Assembly (NCBI RefSeq): GCF_019264445.1
Contig: NZ_JAHVAB010000082.1
Location: forward strand, 31,153-95,152
Reading direction: 5' to 3'
Source of the DNA: Hydrogenophaga sp.
GTDB lineage: Bacteria; Pseudomonadota; Gammaproteobacteria; Burkholderiales; Burkholderiaceae_C
DNA length: 64,000 nt
A program made the translations under genes and the position numbers. Below the pieces are notes generated by a model. That model was not told the DNA's origin, searched no databases, and was given only the letters and a program-made list of their open reading frames with translations. How positions within the stretch are numbered: the first letter of the stretch is position 1; each line of letters begins with the position of its first letter. Positions 1 to 9,882 of this stretch are shown in pieces.

Positions 1-734
1 ATGCAGCGCTGTGGATGGCGCTGGGCTCCATGGCCATCGGCCTGCTCTGGAGCCTGCTCATTCCGCGCCTGCCCGATGCGGCCGACGCGCACAGCGCCAA
101 GGTCGGCCTGTCTGGCGTGTGGCATGCGCTGCTGGCGCATCCCCTCATCATGACGGTGGGCTTCGTGGGCGGCTTCTTCGAAAGTGGCCTCACGTCCATC
201 CTGCCGCTGTACGGCCTGGCGCTCGGGCTGGGCGCCACCGCTGCGGCGCTGCTGGTCTCGGCCAGCGGCCTGGGCAGCGCGCTCATGATGTTGCCTGCCG
301 GCCTGCTGGCCGACCGCCTGGCCCACGACCCGCAACAGCGCTGGGGCAACGCGCGGGCCGCGCGGCTGGTGATCATGCGGGTCTGCGCACTCATCACGTT
401 GCTGGCCACGCTGGTCATCCCCATGGTGGCGGGCACACCCTGGCTGGCCGCGCCAGTGGCGTTTCTCTGGGGCGGCGCTGGTGGTTGCCTTTACACACTG
501 GCCATGATCGACATCGGCTCGCGCGAAGAAGGCATCACGCTGGTGAACAGCACCGCCGTGCTGGTGCTCTCGTACACGCTGGGCGGGGTGCTGGCGCCCG
601 CACTGGGTGCCGCCGCGCTGCAGTGGGCGCCCACCCTGGGCTTCCCCGCGCTGCTGCTGTCGGTGGCGGGCCTGGGCTGGTGGATGTTGAGACGGGCCAC
701 ATCGTCCCCATCTGAAGGAACCCCTCGGGGTTGA
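1..734 (+). CDS. MFS transporter, C-terminal part (5' end outside the window)
   Basis: Open from the first base in frame 3 to a TGA at 732-734, so only about the last 243 residues are present. The protein is strongly hydrophobic with alternating membrane segments and a glycine-rich loop (LLADRLAHD) typical of major facilitator transporters. The pattern resembles the YcaD-type branch of that family, but the substrate cannot be read from the sequence. Acts in the inner membrane. The in-frame ATG at 15 is internal rather than a start. It ends about 50 bases before the next gene on the same strand, so co-transcription is possible. Confidence 0.75.
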   Translation, partial: AALWMALGSMAIGLLWSLLIPRLPDAADAHSAKVGLSGVWHALLAHPLIMTVGFVGGFFESGLTSILPLYGLALGLGATAAALLVSASGLGSALMMLPAGLLADRLAHDPQQRWGNARAARLVIMRVCALITLLATLVIPMVAGTPWLAAPVAFLWGGAGGCLYTLAMIDIGSREEGITLVNSTAVLVLSYTLGGVLAPALGAAALQWAPTLGFPALLLSVAGLGWWMLRRATSSPSEGTPRG

Positions 735-787
735 GCGGCTCCCACCGTAGCCCCCTGGTTGTCCGACAAAGCGAAAGGATCTCTCCC

Positions 788-1168
788 ATGGCCATTCCCT
801 GGCTGGTTGCCCTGAAAGTGATCCCCTGGGGCGACGTGATCGAACACGCGCCCAAGGTGCTCAACGCCGCCCGCAAGCTGATGGACCGCCAGAAAGCACC
901 CGCCCCCGGCGCGGCCGTGCCGGCACCGCTGGACCTGGGCGATGCGCCCCCCACGCTGGGCGAGCTGAAGAACCGCCTGATCGAGGCCCGCCAGCTGATC
1001 GACCAGCAAGCCGCCACACAGGAGCAGATGGCCGCGACCCTGGCCGAACTCGCCGAGCAGAACGCGCGGCTGGTGGGCGCCGTGGACCTGTTGCGCAAGC
1101 GCACCCGCGTGCTGATGGCGGCGGCGCTCGTGCTGGCCGTGGGCCTGGTCTGGCTGGCCGCGCGCTGA
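788..1168 (+). CDS. small conserved-looking protein with C-terminal membrane anchor
   Basis: 126 aa starting MAIPWLVALKVIPWGDV. The ATG at 788 is preceded by AAAGGA (774-779) at good spacing; an earlier in-frame TTG at 731 overlaps the transporter stop and has no better site. The middle (about residues 55-100) is rich in Glu, Gln, Leu and Ala and looks like a coiled coil. It ends in one hydrophobic helix (LMAAALVLAVGLVWLAA) that would anchor it as a tail-anchored inner-membrane protein. I do not recognise a named family. It may be co-transcribed with the upstream transporter. Confidence 0.7.
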   Translation: MAIPWLVALKVIPWGDVIEHAPKVLNAARKLMDRQKAPAPGAAVPAPLDLGDAPPTLGELKNRLIEARQLIDQQAATQEQMAATLAELAEQNARLVGAVDLLRKRTRVLMAAALVLAVGLVWLAAR

Positions 1169-1172
1169 GCCT

Positions 1173-1586
1173 TCAGCCCGCGCCGCCGTTGCCGCGCTCG
1201 ACCTGCAGCGTGGCGTCGCACCCCACACCCGCCGCAATCCAGCGGTGCGCCAGACGCTGCACCAGCGGCGCCGCCCAGCGCCAGCGCGGGCCGAGCACCG
1301 TGCGGGTGTCGGTGAGCACGCCGCAGCGGTAGACCGCCAGGGCGCCGTCCCACCGCAGCGCGTCGCACGCGCCGAAGCGCTTGCGCGAGATCACACGCCC
1401 CAACGGGCAAGGCTCGGCCAGGCAGCACACGCCACAACCGTTGCAGGGCGCACCCAGCGCCGGCTTGGCCGGCGCCTCGGCGTGGATGTGGATGATCTCC
1501 ACCCGTTCGGGTTGAGCCCGTCGAAGCCCATCCGGGCTCGCAGGCCCTTCGACGGGCTCAGGGCGAACGGAGGGACCTTTGCCCAT
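1173..1586 (-). CDS. Cys-cluster protein, YkgJ-like (putative zinc/iron-chelating)
   Basis: 137 aa. The core has a dense cysteine set (CNGCGVCCLAEPCPLG, later FGACD, YRCGV and a C-terminal GVGCD), which is the pattern of the YkgJ/CxxCxxCC family, thought to bind metal; no reaction is established. The ATG at 1586 overlaps the stop of the upstream uvrA-like gene as TGATG, suggesting translational coupling. Residues about 6-28 are encoded by a palindromic repeat (VRPEPVEG...RRAQPER). The ancestral start may instead be the GTG at 1502, directly after the repeat, giving 109 aa. The gene is certain; the start is not. Confidence 0.75.
   Translation of the reverse strand: MGKGPSVRPEPVEGPASPDGLRRAQPERVEIIHIHAEAPAKPALGAPCNGCGVCCLAEPCPLGRVISRKRFGACDALRWDGALAVYRCGVLTDTRTVLGPRWRWAAPLVQRLAHRWIAAGVGCDATLQVERGNGGAG
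1504..1570. repeat. REP-like palindrome (copy A)
   Basis: Two arms, CGTTCGGGTTGAGCCCGTCGA and its near-complement ending in CTCAGGGCGAACGG, flank a variable centre, so the single strand can fold into a long hairpin. Copies B, C and D share the same arms. This copy lies at the 5' end of the Cys-cluster gene and is translated there. Confidence 0.85.
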
Positions 1587-4500
1587 CACGCCCGCGCCAG
1601 CACCGGAGCGAGCACCTTGCCCGTGTGCGTGCCCAGGCGCACCACCTCGTCGGGCGGCGCGGCGGCCACGATGCGGCCACCGCCCTGACCGCCTTCGGGC
1701 CCGAGGTCCACGATCCAGTCGGCTTCGGCCATCACGTCCAGGTCGTGCTCGATCACCACCACGCTGTGGCCACCGTCCACCAGGCGGTGCAGCACGCGGA
1801 TGAGTTTTTCCACGTCGGCCATGTGCAGGCCCACCGTGGGTTCGTCCAGCACGTACAGCGTGTGCGGTGGCTTCTGGCCGCGGCGCGTGATGTCGTCGCG
1901 CACCTTGCTGAGCTCGGTCACCAGCTTGATGCGCTGCGCCTCGCCGCCACTGAGCGTGGGGCTGGGCTGGCCCAGCGTGAGGTAACCCAGGCCCACGTCT
2001 TTGAGCAACTGCAGCGGGTGGCTGATGTTGGGCATGGAGGCGAAGAATTCCACCGCCTCGTCCACCTCCATCTGCAGCACGTCGCCGATGCTCTTGCCCT
2101 TCCAGGTGACGGCCAGCGTTTCGGGGTTGAAGCGCGCGCCGGAGCACACCTCGCAGGGCACCTTCACGTCGGGCAGGAAGCTCATCTCGATCGTGCGCAT
2201 GCCCTGGCCTTCGCAGCCCGGACAGCGGCCTTCGCCGGTGTTGAAGCTGAAGCGGCCCGGGCCGTAGCCGCGCGCCTTGGCCTCGAGCGTGTCGGCAAAC
2301 AGCTTGCGCACCGTGTCCCAGAAGCCGATGTAGGTGGCGGGGCAGCTGCGCGGCGTCTTGCCAATCGGCGTCTGGTCGACTTCGAGCACACGGTCCACCG
2401 TTTCGGTGCCGATGAGCTTGTCGCAACCGGTCCAGGTGGGGCGCGTGCCCTTGTCCCAGGCGGTGCGCCCGGCCTGCGTGGAGCGCATGGCGACGGCGCT
2501 GGCGGCGTTGCTCAGCAGCACGTCGCGCGCCAGCGTGGATTTGCCCGAACCCGACACCCCGGTGATGACCACCAGCCGCTGCAGCGGCACGGCGGCATCG
2601 AGCTGGTTCAGGTTGTGCAGCCGCGCGCCGCGCACCTGCAGCCAGTGGGCGCCATCGGCCGGCACCGGTGGCACCGGGCGCCGCGCCTGCAGCGGGTGCT
2701 TCATGGCGTGCAGCAGGTAGCGCCCGGTGACGGACTCGGCGTTCGCCGACAGGTCGCTCACCGACCCCTGCGCCACCACGCGCCCGCCGCGTTTGCCCGC
2801 GCTGGGGCCAATGTCGATGATGTGGTCGGCGCGGCGGATGGTGTCCTCGTCGTGCTCCACCACCACCAGCGTGTTGCCCATGTCGCCGAGCTTGTGCAGC
2901 GCGTTGAGCAGGATCGCGTTGTCGCGCGCGTGCAGGCCGATGGTGGGCTCGTCGAGCACGTAGCACACGCCCTGCAGGTTGCTGCCCAGCTGCGCGGCCA
3001 GGCGGATGCGCTGCGCCTCGCCACCCGACAGGGTCGGCGCGCCACGGTCGAGCGTGAGGTAGTTCAGGCCGACCTCTTCCAGGAAGGCCAGGCGGCCTTC
3101 GATTTCGGGCAGCAGGTCGCGCGCGATGTCGGTTTCACGCGTGCTCATCGCAAAGTCGTACACGGGCAGCGCTGCCATGCGTTCGGGCTGAGCCCCGCCC
3201 CGTTCGGGCTGAGCCTGTCGAAGCCCCAGCGTGCCTGGATGCCCTTCGACAAGCTCAGGGCGAACGGGGTGCGTGGGCTCAGGGCGAACGGAGGTGGTGG
3301 GTATCGAGGACACAGGGAAGTTCATCAACCCGCGCACCCAGGCGCGCACCTCGCGCACCGACAGCCGCGCCACGTCCGTGATGCCCACGCCCGCGAAGCG
3401 CACCGCGCGGGCCTGGGCGTTCAGCCGGGTGCCTTCGCAGGTGGGGCAGGCTTCGTCCACGAGGTCGTCCACCTCGGGTTCGGCGAAGCTCTGCTCGCGG
3501 CCTTTTTCCTTGTCGTCGCGCACCGAGTCGTCGAGCGCCTTGCGCTGGTCGCGCGAAAGCTTCACGCCCGTGCCCACGCAGTCCGGGCACCAGCCGTGCT
3601 TGCTGTTGTACGAAAACAGGCGCGGGTCGAGCTCGGGGTAGCTGGTGGCGCACACCGGGCAGGCGCGCGTGGTGGAAAACACCTCCAGCGTGCCCAGCTC
3701 GCGCGTGGAGGTGCCGTCGGCCAGCGCCTGTGCCAGGCCATCCAGCGGGGTGAGCACGTGCACCACGCCCTTGCCGATTTCCAGCGCCTTGTTCAGCTGC
3801 TGACGCAGCGCGACTTCGCCTTCGGCGCTCACCACGAAGTCGGCCACCGGCAGTTCGATGGTGTGTTCCTTGAAACGGTCGATGCGCGGGAAGCCGGTGG
3901 TGGGCAGAAACTCGCCGTCCACGCGCAGGTGCGTGTGGCCGCGCGGGCGCGCCCAGTCGGCCAGCTCGGTGTAGACGCCCTTGCGGTTGACCACCAGCGG
4001 CGCGAGCAGGCCGATGTGCTGGCCCTTGTAGCGCTTGAGGATGGCCGCCGCAATGCTGTCGGCGCTTTGCGGCATGACGGCCGCGCCATCGTGCACGCAG
4101 TGCTGGGTGCCCAGCTTCACATAGAGCAGGCGCAGGAAGTGCCACACCTCGGTGGTGGTCCCCACGGTGGACTTGCGCCCGCCGCGGCTGAGCCGCTGCT
4201 CGATGGCCACGGTGGGCGGAATGCCGTAGACCGCGTCCACCTCGGGGCGGCCTGCGGGCTGCACGATGCTGCGCGCGTAGGCGTTGAGGCTTTCCAGATA
4301 GCGGCGCTGGCCTTCGTTGAACAGGATGTCGAACGCCAGCGTGGACTTGCCCGAGCCGCTCACGCCAGAGATCACGTTGAAGCGCCCGCGCGGAATGTTC
4401 ACGCTCAGGTTCTTGAGGTTGTGTTCCTTGGCGTTGACGATGCGGATGGCGTTGCCGTGCGCGTCGCCGCGCTGCGCAGCGGCTTTCAGCCCGCTGGACG

Positions 4501-7500
4501 GGCTCAGGCGGGCCTGCGGCAGGCCTTCGCGCACCGCGTGCACTTCGCCCATGGCCAGCGCGTAGTCGCGCAGGGCTTTGGCGGTGTGGCTGCTGGCGTG
4601 TTCGCGCACCGCTTCGGGCGGGCCTTCGGCCACCACCAGGCCACCGGCATCGCCGCCTTCGGGGCCGAGGTCGATGAGCCAGTCGGCCGCACGGATCACG
4701 TCCAGGTTGTGTTCGATCACCACCAGCGAATGGCCGGCATCGAGCAGCTTGCGCAAGGAGCGCATGAGCTTGGCGATGTCGTCGAAGTGCAGGCCGGTGG
4801 TGGGTTCGTCGAACAGGAACAGCGTGCCCTTGCGCGCAATGGCCTGGCGGCTCGCGCTGGAGTTTTTGGAGGCCTCGGCCAGGAAGCCGGCGAGCTTGAG
4901 GCGCTGCGCCTCGCCGCCCGAGAGCGTGGGCACGGGCTGGCCCAGCTTCACGTACTCCAGCCCCACATCCACGATGGGCTGCAGCACGCGGATCACCTCA
5001 CGGTCACCGGCGAACAGCGCCGCGGCCTCGCTCACGGTGAGGTCGAGCACGTCGGCCACGTTCATGCTCACCGTTCGGGCTGAGCCTGTCGAAGCCCCCG
5101 CCGACATCTGGGTGAGCCCTTCGACAAGCTCAGGGCGAACGGGGAGGTGGGCAGGCCAAAGCCGCTGGATCTTCACTTCCAGAATCTCGGGGCGGTAGCG
5201 CTTGCCGTCGCAGTCGGGGCAGCGCAGGTACACGTCGGAGAGAAACTGCATCTCCACGTGTTCGAAGCCCGAGCCGCCGCAGGTGGGGCAGCGCCCGTCG
5301 CCGCTGTTGAAGCTGAACTTGGCCGGCGTGTAGCTGCGCTGGCGCGCCAGTGGTGCGTCGGCAAACAGCGCGCGGATGGCGTCCCACGCGCCCACGTAGC
5401 TCACCGGGTTGGAGCGCGCGGTCTTGCCGATGGGCGACTGGTCCACAAACACGACTTCAGAGAGAAAGTCGGCACCCAGCAAGCGGTCGTGCGCGCCCGG
5501 GCTGTCGGTGGACTTGCCGAAGTGGCGCAGCAGGGCCGGCGCGAGCACGTCCTGGATCAGGCTGGACTTGCCCGAGCCCGACACGCCGGTGACCACCACC
5601 AGGCGCTGCAGCGGGAACTCGACCGACACGTCTTTCAGGTTGTGCTCGCGCGCGCCTTCCAGGATCAGGCGCGGCGTGTTGTCCGTCACCATGCGCTTGA
5701 AGCCCATGCCGATGGTCTTGCGCGAGCCGAGGTAGGCGCCGGTGAGCGTGTCGGCCGAGCGGATCGACTCGGGCGTGCCGTCGAACACGATCTGCCCGCC
5801 GCGCTCGCCGGGCCCCGGGCCCATGTCGATCAGGCGGTCGGCCGCGAGCATCACGGCCGGGTCGTGCTCCACCACCACCAGCGTGTTGCCCGCGTCGCGC
5901 AGGCGCAGCATCGCATCAACGATGCGCGCCATGTCGCGCGGGTGCAGGCCGATGCTGGGCTCGTCCAGCACAAAGAGCGTGTTCACCAGCGAGGTGCCCA
6001 GCGCGGTGGTGAGGTTGATGCGCTGCACCTCGCCGCCCGAGAGCGTGCGGCTCTGCCGGTCCAGCGTGAGGTAGCCAATGCCCACCTCGCACAGGTAGCG
6101 GATGCGCGTGTTGATTTCATCGAGCAGGAGCTTGAGCGCCTGCTGCTGCCCGCTGGTGGACTCGCGGCCGCCGGCGGCCTCGGGCGGTGCGAGCGACGCA
6201 AAGAACACGCGCAGCTTGTCCAGCGACATCAGCATGAGGTCGTGCAGGCACAGCCCGGGCAGCGCTTCGAGCTGCTCGCGCGACCACTTCACGCCCTGCG
6301 GCAGGTAGCGCTTGGCGCGCGGCAGCACGGCGTCGGCCTGCGCGCGGGTGCCCAGGCGCCAGAGCAGGCTGTCGGTCTTGAGGCGCGCGCCGCGGCAGGT
6401 GGGGCACTCGGTGTAGCTGCGGTACTTCGACAAGAGCACGCGGATGTGCATCTTGTAGGCCTTGCTCTCCAGGTACTCGAAGAAGCGGTCCACGCCGTAC
6501 CACTGCTGGTTCCACTTGCCGTTCCACTGCGGCGAACCGCCCTTCACCCAGGCCTGCTGCTCGGGTGTGAGCTTGGCCCAGGGCGTGTCGCGTGGAATGC
6601 CGGCGGCTTCGGCGTGGCGCATCAGGTCGTCCTGGCTTTCCTTCCAGGCCGGCGTCTGGAACACCTTGATGGCGCCCGCGCGCAGCGTGAGTTTGTCGTT
6701 GGGCACGACCAGGCCATAGTCCACGCCAATGACGCGGCCAAAGCCCCGGCAGGCCTCGCACGCGCCCACCGCCGAGTTGAACGAGAACATCGACGGCGCG
6801 GGTTCGCTGTAGCGGATGTCGCTCTCCGGGCAGTGCAGGCCGGTGCTGAAGCGCCATATCTCTGGAGCCCCCACGCTCCCCGCTTCGCGTGGTTCGCTGC
6901 CCCCCGAGGGGGCTGCCCCGCCTTGGGGCGGCCCGGCGGCGGGTCGGCGGGCTTCACCTTCGTCGGCCAGCACGTAGACCATGAGCTTGCCGGCGCCGCG
7001 CTTCAAGCCCGCCTCGATCGCTTCCATCACCCGCGCCGGCTCGGCCGTGCCGATGCGGAAGCGGTCGGCCACCACGTCGAGCAGCTTCACTGCCTCGATG
7101 GGTGCCTTCGCCTTCTTTCCACCCTTGGCCGGGGCGGCTTCCTGCGCGGCCTCGCGCTGCACCAGCCGCTCGGCCTGCACGCGCGTGTAGCCGCTGGCCG
7201 ACAGCCACTGCTCCACCTCTTCCGGCGTGGTGCTCGCAGGCAGCTCCACCGGAAAGGTGACCACCAGACGCGGATCGCCCCGTTCGGCCGCCCGCTTCTG
7301 CAGCTCCGCAAAGATCGACTCGGGCGAGTCGTGGCGCACCGGCAGGGCCGTGTCGCGGTCGAACAGCTCGGCGCCGCGCGCAAACAGCAGCTTGAGGTGG
7401 TCGTTGAGCTCCGTCATGGTGCCCACGGTGGAGCGCGAGGAACGCACCGGGTTGGTCTGGTCGATGGCGATGGCGGGCGGCACGCCGTCCACGCGGTCCA

Positions 7501-7810
7501 CCGCCGGCTTGTCCATGCGGTCGAGGAACTGCCGCGCATAGGCGCTGAAGGTTTCGACGTAGCGGCGCTGGCCTTCGGCAAACAGCGTGTCGAACACCAG
7601 GCTGGACTTGCCCGAGCCGCTCGGCCCGGTGACCACGGTGAGTTCTCCGGTGCGGATGTCGAGGTCGAGGTTCTTCAGGTTGTGCTGCCGCGCACCCCGG
7701 ATGCGGATCAGCCCGGTGCCCCCTTCCGCCGGGCGCTCGGCGCCCTCTGGGTGCGGCGCGGCAGGGGTCGCGCCATCGGAAGCGTCAGCGGGCGAAAAGG
7801 CATCGGACAT
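1586..7810 (-). CDS. uvrA: double-length UvrA-family ATPase (tandem fusion)
   Basis: 2074 aa, about twice the usual UvrA length. Each half has the two split ABC ATPase modules of UvrA, giving four Walker A motifs: GPSGSGKS near residue 62, and GVSGSGKS near 741, 1149 and 1749. Each has a matching LSGGE signature and an LDEP Walker B. Zinc-type Cys pairs are visible ([32 protein letters not shown]). The N-terminal zinc module of canonical UvrA looks degenerate in both halves (first half without cysteines, second half HCVHDG). UvrA recognises DNA lesions for UvrBC excision; long tandem UvrAs are known to me from Burkholderiales, and the repair UvrA is presumably elsewhere. Three repeats are translated inside it (residues about 290-314, 890-913 and 1506-1543). 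The start MSDAFSPAD is chosen as the first ATG before the conserved [12 protein letters not shown]. Confidence 0.9.
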   Translation of the reverse strand: MSDAFSPADASDGATPAAPHPEGAERPAEGGTGLIRIRGARQHNLKNLDLDIRTGELTVVTGPSGSGKSSLVFDTLFAEGQRRYVETFSAYARQFLDRMDKPAVDRVDGVPPAIAIDQTNPVRSSRSTVGTMTELNDHLKLLFARGAELFDRDTALPVRHDSPESIFAELQKRAAERGDPRLVVTFPVELPASTTPEEVEQWLSASGYTRVQAERLVQREAAQEAAPAKGGKKAKAPIEAVKLLDVVADRFRIGTAEPARVMEAIEAGLKRGAGKLMVYVLADEGEARRPAAGPPQGGAAPSGGSEPREAGSVGAPEIWRFSTGLHCPESDIRYSEPAPSMFSFNSAVGACEACRGFGRVIGVDYGLVVPNDKLTLRAGAIKVFQTPAWKESQDDLMRHAEAAGIPRDTPWAKLTPEQQAWVKGGSPQWNGKWNQQWYGVDRFFEYLESKAYKMHIRVLLSKYRSYTECPTCRGARLKTDSLLWRLGTRAQADAVLPRAKRYLPQGVKWSREQLEALPGLCLHDLMLMSLDKLRVFFASLAPPEAAGGRESTSGQQQALKLLLDEINTRIRYLCEVGIGYLTLDRQSRTLSGGEVQRINLTTALGTSLVNTLFVLDEPSIGLHPRDMARIVDAMLRLRDAGNTLVVVEHDPAVMLAADRLIDMGPGPGERGGQIVFDGTPESIRSADTLTGAYLGSRKTIGMGFKRMVTDNTPRLILEGAREHNLKDVSVEFPLQRLVVVTGVSGSGKSSLIQDVLAPALLRHFGKSTDSPGAHDRLLGADFLSEVVFVDQSPIGKTARSNPVSYVGAWDAIRALFADAPLARQRSYTPAKFSFNSGDGRCPTCGGSGFEHVEMQFLSDVYLRCPDCDGKRYRPEILEVKIQRLWPAHLPVRPELVEGLTQMSAGASTGSARTVSMNVADVLDLTVSEAAALFAGDREVIRVLQPIVDVGLEYVKLGQPVPTLSGGEAQRLKLAGFLAEASKNSSASRQAIARKGTLFLFDEPTTGLHFDDIAKLMRSLRKLLDAGHSLVVIEHNLDVIRAADWLIDLGPEGGDAGGLVVAEGPPEAVREHASSHTAKALRDYALAMGEVHAVREGLPQARLSPSSGLKAAAQRGDAHGNAIRIVNAKEHNLKNLSVNIPRGRFNVISGVSGSGKSTLAFDILFNEGQRRYLESLNAYARSIVQPAGRPEVDAVYGIPPTVAIEQRLSRGGRKSTVGTTTEVWHFLRLLYVKLGTQHCVHDGAAVMPQSADSIAAAILKRYKGQHIGLLAPLVVNRKGVYTELADWARPRGHTHLRVDGEFLPTTGFPRIDRFKEHTIELPVADFVVSAEGEVALRQQLNKALEIGKGVVHVLTPLDGLAQALADGTSTRELGTLEVFSTTRACPVCATSYPELDPRLFSYNSKHGWCPDCVGTGVKLSRDQRKALDDSVRDDKEKGREQSFAEPEVDDLVDEACPTCEGTRLNAQARAVRFAGVGITDVARLSVREVRAWVRGLMNFPVSSIPTTSVRPEPTHPVRPELVEGHPGTLGLRQAQPERGGAQPERMAALPVYDFAMSTRETDIARDLLPEIEGRLAFLEEVGLNYLTLDRGAPTLSGGEAQRIRLAAQLGSNLQGVCYVLDEPTIGLHARDNAILLNALHKLGDMGNTLVVVEHDEDTIRRADHIIDIGPSAGKRGGRVVAQGSVSDLSANAESVTGRYLLHAMKHPLQARRPVPPVPADGAHWLQVRGARLHNLNQLDAAVPLQRLVVITGVSGSGKSTLARDVLLSNAASAVAMRSTQAGRTAWDKGTRPTWTGCDKLIGTETVDRVLEVDQTPIGKTPRSCPATYIGFWDTVRKLFADTLEAKARGYGPGRFSFNTGEGRCPGCEGQGMRTIEMSFLPDVKVPCEVCSGARFNPETLAVTWKGKSIGDVLQMEVDEAVEFFASMPNISHPLQLLKDVGLGYLTLGQPSPTLSGGEAQRIKLVTELSKVRDDITRRGQKPPHTLYVLDEPTVGLHMADVEKLIRVLHRLVDGGHSVVVIEHDLDVMAEADWIVDLGPEGGQGGGRIVAAAPPDEVVRLGTHTGKVLAPVLARA
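3180..3291. repeat. REP-like palindrome (copy B, compound) inside uvrA
   Basis: Contains two left arms (CGTTCGGGCTGAGCC at 3180 and again near 3200) and two right arms (CTCAGGGCGAACGG near 3254 and 3278), so it looks like a nested or partly duplicated unit. It is fully open on the minus strand and is read as [15 protein letters not shown]...[15 protein letters not shown] in the third ATPase region of the tandem UvrA. Confidence 0.88.
5072..5141. repeat. REP-like palindrome (copy C) inside uvrA
   Basis: Single unit: left arm CGTTCGGGCTGAGCCTGTCG, a short centre, right arm CGACAAGCTCAGGGCGAACG. It is read in frame on the minus strand as VRPELVEG...ASTGSARTV, so its second arm is in a different reading phase from that in copy B. 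It lies between a Cys pair region and the conserved [12 protein letters not shown] segment. Confidence 0.88.
6867..6940. repeat. second GC-rich repeat type inside uvrA
   Basis: Two stacked hairpins, GCCCCCCGAGGGGGC and a GCCCCGCC/GGGGCGGC-like stem, follow a CGCTTCGCG segment. The composition and hairpin order resemble the intergenic sequences at 9250-9340 and 35876-35990. It is open on the minus strand and is read as a Gly/Pro/Ala-rich linker ([19 protein letters not shown]). Confidence 0.6.
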
Positions 7811-8108
7811 GCAGGGGCTCCAGAAGGGAAGCCCAACATTCTAGGGACGCCAAAAGTCGGCGCTGGCGGCCCTGCAATGCCCCGGAAAGGCGGGTGCAAG
7901 GGCTTGACGGCGCCGCAGAACCGGCATGCGCGCAAGCCCAAGGCGGCACCGCGCTTCACTCGTCCACACCGAATGCATACTCCACGGGGTACGGATCAGC
8001 CCAGAGCCGCCTTCTGTCGGCTGGATCTGCCTCACGCCACCGGACGCGGTTGAAATCGCGCCCGCACGCGCCTCGAAGGCATGGCGCGCCTCATGGAGAC
8101 CCGCTCAT
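7811..8108. other. intergenic region between divergent uvrA and binding-protein gene
   Basis: 298 bases separating divergent starts, so it must carry promoters in both directions. I see no convincing -35/-10 pair, tRNA or repeat. The only clear element is GGAGA at 8095-8099 serving the plus-strand gene. An open frame continues upstream of 8109 but lacks a signal peptide at any earlier start. Confidence 0.4.
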
Positions 8109-9242
8109 ATGAAATGGACCCGCACGTTCTCGCCCCGCCCCTGGATGGCCCTGACCCTGGCCGGCCTGCTCGGCCTGTCGGCGCCCGCCTGGGCCCAGTT
8201 GCGGGTGGGCATGCCTTCCGGCTTCACCGGCTCGGTGGCCGCCGGCGTGAAAGAGAACCACGAAGGCGCCAAGCTGTACTTCGACACCATCAACGCGCGC
8301 GGTGGCGTCAACGGCCAGAAGATCGAACTGATCACGGTGGACGACAAGTTCGACCCCAAGGTCACGGTGGAGGTGGCGCGCGAACTGATCACCAAGCAAA
8401 AGGTGCTGGCGCTGTTCCTGAACCGCGGCACGCCACACTCGCAAGCGCTGCTGCCGATCCTGGCCGAGCTCAAGGTGCCACTGGTGGGGCCGAGCACGGG
8501 CGCCATGGTGCTGCACGAGCCGGTGAACCCCTGGGTGTTCAACGTGCGTGCCACCTACCAGCGCGAGGCTGCCAAGGCCATCGAGCACCTGGCGAGCACC
8601 GGCATCACGCGCATTGCCGTGCTGGAGACCGACGACTCCTTCGGCGCCGACTCGGCGGCCGGTGCACTCAAAGGCTTTGCCAAGGCCAACCTCAAGCCGG
8701 TGATGCACGAGAAGTTTCCGCGCGACAAGCCGGATTTCACCGAGCTGTCCAAGCGGGTGAACGAGAGCAATGCGCAGGCCGTGATGGTGATTGGCTCGGC
8801 GGGCAACACGGCCAATGCGGTCAAGGCCGTGCGCGCGGCGGGCTCGCGGGCGCAGGCGGTCACGCTATCCAACAACGCGTCTGACGGCTTCATCAAGTTG
8901 CTCGGCGAGCACGCACGCGGCGTGATCGTGACGCAGGTGTTCCCCAACGAGCGCTCGGTGGCCTACCCGCTGATCAAGGAAGCGCAGGAGTTCGCCAAGG
9001 CCAAGGGGCTGGACGGCGTGTCGCCCGCCATGATGGAAGGCTACGCCGCCGCCAAGGTGCTCACCGAAGGCCTGCGCCGCGCCGGCGCCAACCCGACACC
9101 CGTGACCCTGCGCGACGCGCTGGAGGGCCTTCGCAGCTACGACCTCGGCGGCCTCACCGTGGCCTACAGCCCGAACAACCACACCGGCCTGGATTTCGCC
9201 GACCTCTCCATCGTCGACGCGTCAGGGAAGTTCAGACGGTAA
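8109..9242 (+). CDS. ABC transporter periplasmic binding protein, Leu/Ile/Val-type
   Basis: 377 aa. A Sec signal peptide (MKWTRTF, then a hydrophobic stretch ending APAWA-Q) is followed by a type I periplasmic binding fold. Characteristic pieces are GVKENHEGAKLYFDTIN, GGVNGQKIELITVDDKFDP, and the late AAKVLTEGLRRAG region shared with branched-chain amino acid binding proteins. It would capture a ligand in the periplasm. No permease or ATPase genes lie nearby, so it is an orphan whose partner and ligand are unknown. The ATG at 8109 is fixed by the GGAGA nine bases upstream and by the signal peptide. Confidence 0.88.
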   Translation: MKWTRTFSPRPWMALTLAGLLGLSAPAWAQLRVGMPSGFTGSVAAGVKENHEGAKLYFDTINARGGVNGQKIELITVDDKFDPKVTVEVARELITKQKVLALFLNRGTPHSQALLPILAELKVPLVGPSTGAMVLHEPVNPWVFNVRATYQREAAKAIEHLASTGITRIAVLETDDSFGADSAAGALKGFAKANLKPVMHEKFPRDKPDFTELSKRVNESNAQAVMVIGSAGNTANAVKAVRAAGSRAQAVTLSNNASDGFIKLLGEHARGVIVTQVFPNERSVAYPLIKEAQEFAKAKGLDGVSPAMMEGYAAAKVLTEGLRRAGANPTPVTLRDALEGLRSYDLGGLTVAYSPNNHTGLDFADLSIVDASGKFRR

Positions 9243-9351
9243 GCGAAACACCCCCCGCATCGCCTTCGGCGCCACCCCCCTGGAAGGGGGGCAGCACCAG
9301 CGGCCCGGCAAAGCCGCTTACGCGGTGCTTCTGGACGAGCCTTTCGCTCTC
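9243..9351. repeat. intergenic GC-rich hairpin repeat
   Basis: Between two convergent genes. It holds CCCCCCTGGAAGGGGGG and AGCGGCCCGGCAAAGCCGCT, two stable hairpins, and may act as a bidirectional transcription stop, although no clear T-run follows. The style matches the repeat within uvrA at 6867-6940 and the one at 35876-35990. Confidence 0.5.
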
Positions 9352-9789
9352 CTACGACTTCACGATGAGCACGGGCACCTTGGCATGCGTCAGTACCTTC
9401 TGCGCGACGCTGCCGAGGATGAGCGCCTTCACGCCCTGGCGGCCGTGTGAGCCCATCACGATCAGGTCGCAGCCTTCGGCCTCTGCCGTTTCGATGATGC
9501 CTTCATAGACCACGTTGCGCTCGATGGTGTCGCCCGCAAACGCGATGCCGGCGGCCTCACACAGCTGCCGCGAGGCATCGAGCGCCTCACCGGCCGCCCT
9601 CTTGGCTTCGGTGAGGTAGGCCTGCAGGCCCACGGCGGAGGCGTCGCCAATGCCGATGTAGGGAAACGGGTCGATCACGTTGACGCCGATGATCTGCGCG
9701 TTCAGGCTCCCGGCGAGCTGCACCGCCGTGGTGGTGGCCTGGGCCGCGAGCCCGGAGCCGTCGGTGGGTACGAGGATTTTCTTGAACAT
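9352..9789 (-). CDS. universal stress protein (UspA family)
   Basis: 145 aa starting MFKKILVPTDGSG. The family ATP-binding pattern is visible at the C terminus (GSHGRQG then nine residues then GSVA) together with the early VPTDGS. These small cytoplasmic proteins bind ATP and support survival under stress; the exact role differs by paralogue. AGGAG sits just upstream of the ATG at 9789, which favours it over an in-frame ATG at 9846. It lies downstream of the formate dehydrogenase genes on the same strand with a 93-base gap, so it may or may not be in that operon. Confidence 0.9.
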   Translation of the reverse strand: MFKKILVPTDGSGLAAQATTTAVQLAGSLNAQIIGVNVIDPFPYIGIGDASAVGLQAYLTEAKRAAGEALDASRQLCEAAGIAFAGDTIERNVVYEGIIETAEAEGCDLIVMGSHGRQGVKALILGSVAQKVLTHAKVPVLIVKS

Positions 9790-9882
9790 GGGGTTCTCCT
9801 GGTGGGTGATGTGAACCGCCCAACCCGTCGGGGTGGTGCGGTTCATCGTAGGAGTCCCGACGCGCTGCCGCGTTGAGGCAGG

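Noticed and set aside
1625..8053. Very long plus-strand open frames opposite uvrA (1625-5083 and 5147-8053)
   Set aside because: They are mirror frames of a high-GC gene, rich in His, Ala, Arg and Val with no domain, while the minus strand gives clear UvrA motifs throughout.
7926..8108. Upstream extension of the binding-protein gene
   Set aside because: Extension lacks a signal peptide and ribosome site; the ATG at 8109 has GGAGA and a normal signal sequence.
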